From NCBI GenBank assembly GCA_002337455.1, contig DDGC01000001.1, forward strand, positions 353 through 22,903: 22,551 nucleotides of DNA, written 5' to 3'. How positions within the stretch are numbered: the stretch's first letter is position 1; every line of letters starts with the position of its first letter. The position numbers and the translations under genes are program-made. Positions 15,215 through 22,551 of the stretch are shown piece by piece. The notes beneath the pieces are model-generated. The model made no database searches. It had not been told where the DNA came from and worked only from the letters and a program-made list of their open reading frames with translations. The stretch comes from Rhizobiales bacterium UBA1912. Its GTDB lineage: Bacteria; Pseudomonadota; Alphaproteobacteria; Rhizobiales; Devosiaceae.

Positions 15215-16054
15215 ATGAAAAATTTTAGCGCACCCGAGCGTGACGACATCGTCAGGATCGAACATGTCGGGGTGAAACGCGACGGCCGCTGGCTGGTGCG
15301 CGGGGTGGATATGGCAATCGCGCGCGGGGAAATCGTGACGCTGATCGGGCCCAACGGGTCGGGCAAATCGACAACGGTCAAGACCGCGCTGGGCATCATC
15401 AAGCCCGACGAGGGCAGCGTATGGCGGGCGAAAAACCTTGCCATCGGATACGTGCCGCAAAAGATCGCCATGGACCGCTCGCTGCCATTGACCGTCGAGC
15501 GGCTGATGGGGCTGACCGGACGGCGGACCAAGGCCGAGATTGCGGCGACGCTAGAGTTGGTGGGGATTTCCCACCTTGCCAAGGCGCAGGTGCATTCGCT
15601 TTCGGGCGGAGAATTCCAGCGGGCGCTGATTGCCCGCGCGGTGATCGGGCGGCCCGACCTGCTGGTGCTCGACGAGCCCGTGCAGGGGGTGGATTTTTCC
15701 GGCGAGGTGGCGCTTTACGATTTGATCGGGCGCATCCGCGACGAGACCGGGTGCGGGGTGGTGCTGATTTCCCACGATCTGCATGTGGTGATGGCGCGCA
15801 CCGATACGGTGATCTGCCTCAATGGCCATGTGTGCTGCCAGGGCACGCCCGACAGCGTGGCGGCGAGCGGTGAATATGCGGCGCTATTCGGGCCGCGGGC
15901 CGCCGAAACGCTGGCCATCTATCGCCACGAGCACGACCACGCGCATCTGCCCGACGGCAGCGTGCGCGACGCCAAGGGGCAACTCCATTTCGACCATCAC
16001 TCGCATGGACCCCATTGCGAGCACCACCATGATGGGGGCGACAAACATGCTTGA
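15215..16054 (+). CDS. znuC: zinc ABC transporter ATPase ZnuC
   Basis: A 279-aa cytosolic ATPase that powers zinc import with ZnuB. Walker A GPNGSGKST is at 45-53, the Q-loop at Q82, signature LSGGE at 129-133, Walker B LLVLDE at 149-154 and the switch H187. The last 45 residues form a histidine-rich tail (13 histidines from H238 on), seen in many ZnuC proteins and absent from manganese homologues. The ATG at 15215 has an AGGATCGG site. It overlaps znuB by 8 nt, so the two are coupled. Confidence 0.96.
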   Translation: MKNFSAPERDDIVRIEHVGVKRDGRWLVRGVDMAIARGEIVTLIGPNGSGKSTTVKTALGIIKPDEGSVWRAKNLAIGYVPQKIAMDRSLPLTVERLMGLTGRRTKAEIAATLELVGISHLAKAQVHSLSGGEFQRALIARAVIGRPDLLVLDEPVQGVDFSGEVALYDLIGRIRDETGCGVVLISHDLHVVMARTDTVICLNGHVCCQGTPDSVAASGEYAALFGPRAAETLAIYRHEHDHAHLPDGSVRDAKGQLHFDHHSHGPHCEHHHDGGDKHA

Positions 16055-16847
16055 GAGCTTTTTTACCCGCGCGCTGATCGCCGGGGTGGGGCTGGCTGCG
16101 GTAACGGGGCCGCTGGGGAGTTTCATCGTCTGGCGGCGTATGGCCTATTTCGGGGATACGATGGCCCATTCGGCCATTCTGGGTGTCGCACTGGCACTGT
16201 TTTTTTCGTTCTCGCCGGTCGTGGGGGTGTTTGCCATCGCGGTGACGGTGGCACTGATCCTGGCGTTTTTGCAGCGCCGGGGCACGCTTTCGGCCGATTC
16301 GCTGCTGGGGCTTTTGAGCCATTCGGCGCTGGCGCTGGGGCTGGTGCTGGTATCGCTGATGCCCAATGTACGGATCGATCTGATGGGGCTGTTGTTTGGC
16401 GACATCCTTGCGGTTTCGGTGAGCGATCTTGCGGTGATCTATGGCGGCGGGATCGTCGTTCTGGGGGTTCTGGCGTGGCTGTGGCGGCCGATGCTGGCGA
16501 GCACTGTGTCCGAGGACATCGCGCAGGCCGAGGGACTGAACCCCGAGCGCACGCGGCTGATTTTCATGGTGCTTCTGGCCGGGCTGATCGCCATATCGAT
16601 GAAAATTCTGGGCGTGTTGCTGATTACCGCCATGCTGATCATTCCGGCGACCGCCGCGCGAAGGCTGGCCAATACGCCCGAGCAGATGGCGATTTATGCC
16701 GGGCTGGGCGGGATTGCCGCCGTACTTGCGGGGTTGTGGGCCTCGCTGCATTTCGATACGCCGTCGGGACCATCGATCGTGGTTGCGGCGCTTTGCGTTT
16801 TCGCCATCACCTCCATCGTTCCGCTGGGCAACAAGGGAGCCGCCTGA
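16047..16847 (+). CDS. znuB: zinc ABC transporter permease ZnuB
   Basis: A 266-aa inner-membrane permease of the ABC-3 family, forming the zinc channel. It is hydrophobic throughout with about eight membrane segments, from LIAGVGLAAVTGPLGSFIVW near the N-terminus to the last helix VVAALCVFAITSIV. The FGDTMAHSAILGVAL motif (about residues 34-48) and the later LLITAMLIIPATAARRLA segment are family signatures. The ATG at 16047 lies inside the end of znuC; the longer frame overlapping znuC from 15822 was rejected. It is followed 2 nt later by zur. Confidence 0.96.
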   Translation: MLESFFTRALIAGVGLAAVTGPLGSFIVWRRMAYFGDTMAHSAILGVALALFFSFSPVVGVFAIAVTVALILAFLQRRGTLSADSLLGLLSHSALALGLVLVSLMPNVRIDLMGLLFGDILAVSVSDLAVIYGGGIVVLGVLAWLWRPMLASTVSEDIAQAEGLNPERTRLIFMVLLAGLIAISMKILGVLLITAMLIIPATAARRLANTPEQMAIYAGLGGIAAVLAGLWASLHFDTPSGPSIVVAALCVFAITSIVPLGNKGAA

Positions 16848-16849
16848 CA

Positions 16850-17245
16850 ATGAGTGCGCATTCCGATCTCACCCGCAACCAGTCTCTGGTGCTCGACCGG
16901 CTGGAAAAGGCCGACGCGCCGATGAGCGCCTATGCGATCCTCGACCAGTTGCGCGATGATGGGCTGCGGGCGCCGCTGCAGGTTTACCGGGCGCTCGAGA
17001 AACTCCTCGACATGGGGCTGGCGCACCGGCTGGAATCGATGAACGCGTTCGTCGCCTGCGCGCAGCCGCATTGCCATGACTCCGGGCTGATCGCCTTTGC
17101 CATCTGCGAGAAATGCGGGCAGGTCAGTGAGTTTTCCGACGATGTGGTGCGGGAAAGACTGAATGGCTGGGCCGACCGCGAGGGGTTCGTGGTCAAGCGC
17201 ACGACGATGGAGATTCGCGGGGAGTGCAGGGCGTGTGCCGCTTGA
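16850..17245 (+). CDS. zur: zinc uptake regulator Zur (Fur family)
   Basis: A 131-aa Fur-family repressor that binds DNA when loaded with zinc. The N-terminal winged helix contains YAILDQLRD...APLQVYRALEKLLDMGLAHRLES. Structural zinc is held by C86/C89 (CEKC) and C126/C129 (CRAC). A histidine/cysteine group at 74-76 (HCH) is likely part of the sensory site. The ATG at 16850 is 2 nt after the znuB stop and follows AGGGAG inside znuB. As the third gene behind the Zur-box promoter it is probably autoregulated. The znu context supports Zur over Fur. Confidence 0.95.
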   Translation: MSAHSDLTRNQSLVLDRLEKADAPMSAYAILDQLRDDGLRAPLQVYRALEKLLDMGLAHRLESMNAFVACAQPHCHDSGLIAFAICEKCGQVSEFSDDVVRERLNGWADREGFVVKRTTMEIRGECRACAA

Positions 17246-17306
17246 GGCGCTAGACGAAAGGCCCCTCGGACGCTGGAACAAAGCCCCGATCTGTGGGGGT
17301 ACCTTG

Positions 17307-17340
17307 CCCCGGGTCAAGCCCGGGGTGACAATGGTGGTGG
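17307..17340. repeat. REP-like GC palindrome, copy 2
   Basis: A perfect 7-bp inverted repeat, CCCCGGG (17307-17313) and CCCGGGG (17319-17325), has loop TCAAG, followed by TGACAATGGTGGTGGG. This is the same design as the copy at 16-50, including the TGACRRTGGT tail. It lies between the convergent zur and SIMPL-protein genes, where it may also serve as a two-way terminator. Confidence 0.65.
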
Positions 17341-17373
17341 GTGGCAGTTTGAGACCTCTCACAAGCTCAATTC

Positions 17374-18099
17374 CTACTCGAGGAAATAGGTGATCGTCGT
17401 CACCACGCGCACCTTTTTATCCATCTGCTTTTCGGAGCGCTGATCGGGGATGTCGACGGCGGCGAGGATTTCGAAAACGCCCTGGTTGGCGGTCTGGATG
17501 GTGCCGACCTCGGCCCCCGCTTCCTGGGCAAATTGCTGGGCGGCTTCGCGGGCGCGTTGGGTGGCTTCGGCCAGCATGTCGGCTTTGAGATCATTGAGCG
17601 CTGTAAAGACGTAGCTGGGGCCGGCATTGTAACTGTCGGAGGAAAACACCACCCCGACGCGCAAAAGGTCGCCGATGTTGCGCGAGGCAGAGGCGATGGC
17701 TTCGACATCGCCGGAGGTGACCATGAATTCCTCAGTCAGGACGAAGCGCGCCATGTCGGGGGTGTTGCCCGCGTTGTAGCCGGCGAGGCGATCTTCAACG
17801 AGGATGTTCTGGACCTGCATGGCGTCTTGCGCGAACCCCGCGCCGGTGAGGAAATCACGTGCGGCGGCGTCGGAGGTTTCGAGCTGGGCCCGGGCATCTT
17901 CAAGTGTCGGGCCGGTGGCGACGAACTTGATCGGCCAATAGGCAAGATCGGCGGTGACGTTGCGCTCGGAGAGGCCCTTGACCGTGACCGTGCGGATGGG
18001 CTGGCGGGATTCGATGAGCGCCTGTCCGCCCAGCCAGCCGGCGAGAGCCAGACCAACGGCCACGAGCAGCGCGGCGAGAATGCGCGAGATGGATTGCAT
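17374..18099 (-). CDS. SIMPL-domain (DUF541) protein
   Basis: A 241-aa cell-envelope protein with one N-terminal membrane helix (about residues 5-27, SRILAALLVAVGLALAGWLGG) that acts as anchor or uncleaved signal, followed by a SIMPL/DUF541 domain. Typical parts are TVTVKGLSERNVTADLAYW near the start, the VQNILVEDRLAGYN segment in the middle, and the alanine-rich helix MLAEATQRAREAAQQFAQEAG near the end. Members have been linked to oxidative-stress protection and to immune signalling in host cells, but no function can be claimed here. The ATG at 18099 follows GGGGGA; a TTG five codons upstream is less likely. Confidence 0.9.
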   Translation of the reverse strand: MQSISRILAALLVAVGLALAGWLGGQALIESRQPIRTVTVKGLSERNVTADLAYWPIKFVATGPTLEDARAQLETSDAAARDFLTGAGFAQDAMQVQNILVEDRLAGYNAGNTPDMARFVLTEEFMVTSGDVEAIASASRNIGDLLRVGVVFSSDSYNAGPSYVFTALNDLKADMLAEATQRAREAAQQFAQEAGAEVGTIQTANQGVFEILAAVDIPDQRSEKQMDKKVRVVTTITYFLE

Positions 18100-18116
18100 G
18101 ATGCGGTCCCCCAACG

Positions 18117-18152
18117 AAAAGCGCCCCCCGGCGCGGAGCCGATGGGGCGCTT
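18117..18152 (-). terminator. terminator of the peptide-transport operon
   Basis: On the minus strand, AAGCGCCCC (18152-18144) pairs perfectly with GGGGCGCTT (18127-18119), with an inner CGGC/GCCG stem, and runs into TTTTCG. It lies about 30 nt after the stop of the fused ATPase gene. It also sits just upstream of the SIMPL-protein gene, leaving little room for a separate promoter. Confidence 0.75.
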
Positions 18153-18182
18153 CAATTGTGGTGGGTTTTGGGCGGACGCCTA

Positions 18183-19837
<1,655 letters not shown>

Positions 19838-19838
<1 letters not shown>

Positions 19839-20776
19839 CAGCGCAGCCTTGGATTGAGGGCGTCACGCAGCCAGTCACCCAGGAGGTTGACCGACAGGGC
19901 GAGGAGCACGAGCGTGATGGCAGGGAAAAACAGGATCCACCATTCGCCCGAGAACAGGAATTGCTGGCCGATGCGGATCAGCGTGCCCAATGAGGGCTGG
20001 GTGGGCGGAACGCCGACGCCGAGGAACGAGAGCGTTGCTTCGGCGATGATGGCGAGCGCCAGCCCGATGGTGCCGATGACCAGCACCGGGCCAAGCACGT
20101 TGGGCAGGATGTGGCGGATGAGAATAAATACCGGTTTGACACCGATGATGCGGGCGGCCGACACGTAATCCTTTTGCCGCTCGACCATTGTGGTGCCGCG
20201 CACGGTTCGGGCGAACTGGGCCCAATCCGATAGCCCGATGGAAAAGATCAGAACGAAGATCGCCATGGATTCGCGCTGGTTGGGCGGAATGATGCCGCGG
20301 GCGATGCCGAAGATCAAAAGCGCGATCAGGATCGAGGGGAAGGAGAGCTGCACATCGGCGATGCGCATGATGATGGTGTCGGTGAGCCCGCCACGATAGC
20401 CGGCGATCAGCCCCAGCGTCACCCCGAGCAGCATCGCGAACAGGATGGCCGAGAGGCCGACCATGAGCGAGACGCGTGAACCATAGAGAATGGCCGAGAA
20501 GACGTCACGTCCCTGATGGTCGGAGCCGAGCAGGAAGAAGCTGCCGGAAAAACTCTCGCTCATGGGCGGGGTAAAGCCGTTCATGAGGTTGAGGGTGCGC
20601 GGATTGAAGGGGTCGTAGGGCGCGATCCAGGGGGCAAAAACGGCAGCGAGGATCAGCACGGTCGCAACGATCGATGACACGATGGCCACCGGCGAGGTGC
20701 GGTAGGAATAAAAAATGTCGGAGTCGATGATGCGGGCAAGCCGGCTTTTGGGCGCCGTGGGGGTAATATCGTTCAT
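19838..20776 (-). CDS. peptide-type ABC transporter permease, DppC/OppC-like
   Basis: A 312-aa inner-membrane permease. The first helix (about 31-52, AIVSSIVATVLILAAVFAPWIAPYDP) is followed by the OppC_N-type segment LLGSDHQGRDVFSAILYGSRVSL, typical of this subunit, and by about five more membrane segments. The EAA-type coupling region is the stretch EATLSFLGVGVPP and the preceding ATPase-contact loop DYVSAARIIGVKP. It starts 2 nt after the upstream permease stop and overlaps the ATPase gene start. Confidence 0.95.
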
Positions 20777-20778
20777 GG

Positions 20779-21759
20779 TCAGTGCCCCTTTGCCGCGCCG
20801 ACCCGCAGACGCGGATCAACGACGTAGTAGAGTATGTCGACGATCAGATTGACGACCACGAATACGAAGCCGACAAAGATCAGATAGGCGGCCATGACCG
20901 GCACGTCGACGACGGCGACCGAGGATAAAAACAGCGAGCCGATGCCCGGCCACTGGAACACGGTTTCGGTGATCAGAGCGCCGGTGATGATCGAGCCCAG
21001 TTGCAACCCGGCGATGGTGATGACCGGGACCATCGTGTTTTTCAGCGCGTGCGAGAAGTTGATGGCGCGCTTGGAGAGACCGCGGGCGCGGGCGAACTTT
21101 ATATAATCCTGACGCAGCACTTCGAGCATTTCGGCCCGGACCAGACGCATGATGAGCGTCATCTGGAAGAGCGAAAGCGTGATGGCGGGCAAAATGATCG
21201 AACGCAGGCCGGTCTCGGTGAGGAACCCGGTGCGCCACCAGCCGAAATCGATGACCTGGCCGCGCCCGAAACTGGGCAGCCATTGGAGCTCGACGGCGAA
21301 GATATAGATGAGGCCGATGCCGATCAGGAAGGTCGGCAGCGACACACCGATCAGCGAGAACGCCATGATGGCGGCAGCGGCCGGATTCTTGCGGTTGAGA
21401 GCGGTAAAGACGCCGGCGAGAATGCCGAACACCAGCGCGATAGTGGCCGAAGTCAGCGCCAGTTCGATGGTGGCGGGCATCCGCGACATGATGAGTTCGG
21501 CAACCGGGGTCTGAAGACGGTAGGAAATACCGAAATCGCCCTGCAGCGCGTTGAGAATGAACCTGAAGAACTGCTCGTAGAACGGATCGTTGAGGCCGAG
21601 GCGTTCGCGCAGGAGCTCCTGATCGGAAATCGAGGCCTCCTGGGAAACCATCGAAGCGACGGGATCGCCGACATAGCGGAACATGATGAATGCGATCAGA
21701 GCGACAGCAAGCATAACCAGTACGGATTGCCCGAGGCGCTTGAAGATGAAGGCCAGCAT
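20779..21759 (-). CDS. peptide-type ABC transporter permease, DppB/OppB-like
   Basis: A 326-aa inner-membrane permease. It begins MLAFIFKRLGQSVLVMLAVALIAF (first helix about 9-29) and carries the periplasmic DQELLRERLGLNDPFYEQF segment. The ATPase-contact motif YIKFARARGLSKRAI is followed by LKNTMVPVITIAGLQLG, the usual DppB pattern, and the ending YVVDPRLRVG is characteristic. The ATG at 21759 has a GGAG-type site. It is the first permease gene after the binding-protein gene, separated from it by 177 bp with a strong hairpin. Confidence 0.95.
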   Translation of the reverse strand: MLAFIFKRLGQSVLVMLAVALIAFIMFRYVGDPVASMVSQEASISDQELLRERLGLNDPFYEQFFRFILNALQGDFGISYRLQTPVAELIMSRMPATIELALTSATIALVFGILAGVFTALNRKNPAAAAIMAFSLIGVSLPTFLIGIGLIYIFAVELQWLPSFGRGQVIDFGWWRTGFLTETGLRSIILPAITLSLFQMTLIMRLVRAEMLEVLRQDYIKFARARGLSKRAINFSHALKNTMVPVITIAGLQLGSIITGALITETVFQWPGIGSLFLSSVAVVDVPVMAAYLIFVGFVFVVVNLIVDILYYVVDPRLRVGAAKGH

Positions 21760-21889
21760 TTATGTGGTCTCCGTGAACGCTTTTGCGCTTCGGCCCGGGA
21801 GCGCCCGGACCCATGTGCATTGCGTTTGAACTTTATCGGAAAATTCGCCAGCTACAATCGCGGGCTTTAAAAAGGCTGAGCAAACGAAA

Positions 21890-21917
21890 CGCCGCGCCAC
21901 AGGAATGTGGCGCGGCG
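21890..21917 (-). terminator. hairpin after the binding-protein gene
   Basis: A perfect 12-bp stem, CGCCGCGCCACA (21890-21901) and TGTGGCGCGGCG (21906-21917), has a 4-nt loop. On the minus strand it is followed by TTTCGTTTG. It begins 19 nt after the stop of the binding-protein gene. Such intercistronic hairpins often let the binding protein be made in excess over the membrane subunits. Confidence 0.7.
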
Positions 21918-21936
21918 CCGTATCAGAGCAGCCGTC

Positions 21937-22551
21937 TTACTCGAAGACGATTCCCGTCATGGAAGGCTGGTTTTCCGGATGCACGGCGAGCGTCATGTCG
22001 TCGCGCATTGCGTAGGCCAGAACCTGATTATGGACCGGGATGAAGACACGATCTTCCTGAACCTGGGCCCAGATGTCTGCGATCACCGCGTTGCGGGCGT
22101 CGAGATCGGTCATGGTGCCGAGGGACTGGATCATCTCGTCAACTTCGGGGTTGGAATAGAGCCCGATATTGTACGTGCCGTAATCATCGCCCTTGGAGTG
22201 AACCAGGTCGTTGAAGTTATAGGCCGAGTCAAAGGTCGGAACGCCCCAGCCCAGGAGATAGAAATCGGTCTCGTTGGTCAGGATCAGCGGCGAATGCTGA
22301 GCCACCGGACGCGACGCCAGGGTCACATCGATACCGATCTGGCCGAGCATGCCGACAAAGGCTTGCGAAATGGCTTCGTCGTTGACGTAACGATCGTTGG
22401 GGGTATCGAGGGTGACCGAGAAGCCATCGGGATAACCGGCTTCGGCCATCAGCTCGTTTGCACGCTCGACATCGACCGCCGGGCAGGCATCAAGCTCTTC
22501 GGTCCAGCCGTTCACGAACGGAGGCATGTTGACGCAAGTGGGCAGCGACTG
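21937..22551 (-). CDS. peptide-type ABC transporter substrate-binding protein, 3' part
   Basis: The C-terminal 204 residues of a family 5 (DppA/OppA-like) extracytoplasmic binding protein. The reading frame runs open to the window edge, so the N-terminus and signal peptide lie outside. Typical features are ANELMAEAGYPDGFSVTL (the AkaLLaeAGYpdG motif of the family) and the segment AYNFNDLVHSKGDDYGTYNIGLYSNPEVDEMIQ. The HNQVLAYAMRDDMTLAVHP ending is also standard. It should capture the solute in the periplasm for the permeases and ATPase encoded downstream. The ligand cannot be named. Confidence 0.95.
   Translation of the reverse strand, partial: QSLPTCVNMPPFVNGWTEELDACPAVDVERANELMAEAGYPDGFSVTLDTPNDRYVNDEAISQAFVGMLGQIGIDVTLASRPVAQHSPLILTNETDFYLLGWGVPTFDSAYNFNDLVHSKGDDYGTYNIGLYSNPEVDEMIQSLGTMTDLDARNAVIADIWAQVQEDRVFIPVHNQVLAYAMRDDMTLAVHPENQPSMTGIVFE

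Overview
The window is a GC-rich chromosomal segment of an alphaproteobacterium, most likely Hyphomicrobiales and possibly a Devosia or Pelagibacterium relative. That placement is inference from gene content: aerobic-type CobN with CobW and CobO, AztD plus a ZigA-type GTPase under Zur boxes of the form TGTWATnnnATWACA, and a rhizobial-style AAAAGTGG palindrome. Coding density is high, nothing looks like phage or an insertion sequence, and no rRNA, tRNA or CRISPR was seen.

Layout. (1) 1-2100: a LacI-family regulator on the minus strand, divergent from a small secreted protein of unknown function, then a DUF4282-like membrane protein. (2) 2109-9192, minus strand: a cobalamin operon in the order riboswitch, cobW, an endonuclease/exonuclease/phosphatase-fold protein, cobN, cobO. 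The last three genes are translationally coupled by TGATG and ATGA overlaps. The riboswitch is unusually long because about 120 nt containing a REP-like palindrome lies between its core and its B12 box. (3) 9297-11467: an aldo/keto reductase, then an alpha/beta hydrolase divergent from an HxlR regulator, with paired operator-like repeats between them. (4) 11501-17245: a zinc-starvation regulon. znuC-znuB-zur (plus) and znuA (minus) diverge from a 60-bp control region with two Zur boxes. A third, weaker box precedes aztD (zinc chaperone), which is followed by a zigA-type GTPase gene across a strong hairpin. (5) 17374-18099: a SIMPL-domain protein. (6) 18183-22551, minus strand: a peptide/nickel-type (Dpp/Opp) ABC importer: substrate-binding protein (cut by the window edge), two permeases and a fused double ATPase.

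The genes form two metal themes. The riboswitch should shut down cobalt insertion into the corrin ring (CobN, CobW) and adenosylation (CobO) when B12 is plentiful. Zur should shut down high-affinity zinc import (ZnuABC), periplasmic zinc delivery (AztD) and cytosolic zinc allocation (ZigA) when zinc is plentiful. Each regulon has its own COG0523 GTPase, so two paralogues serving different metals lie about 3 kb apart. Most of the window is recognisable biology. The points that most deserve a second look are the REP-like insertion inside the riboswitch, a possible short leader ORF just after it, the nuclease-fold gene embedded in the cobalamin operon, and AztD working beside ZnuA in place of AztC.
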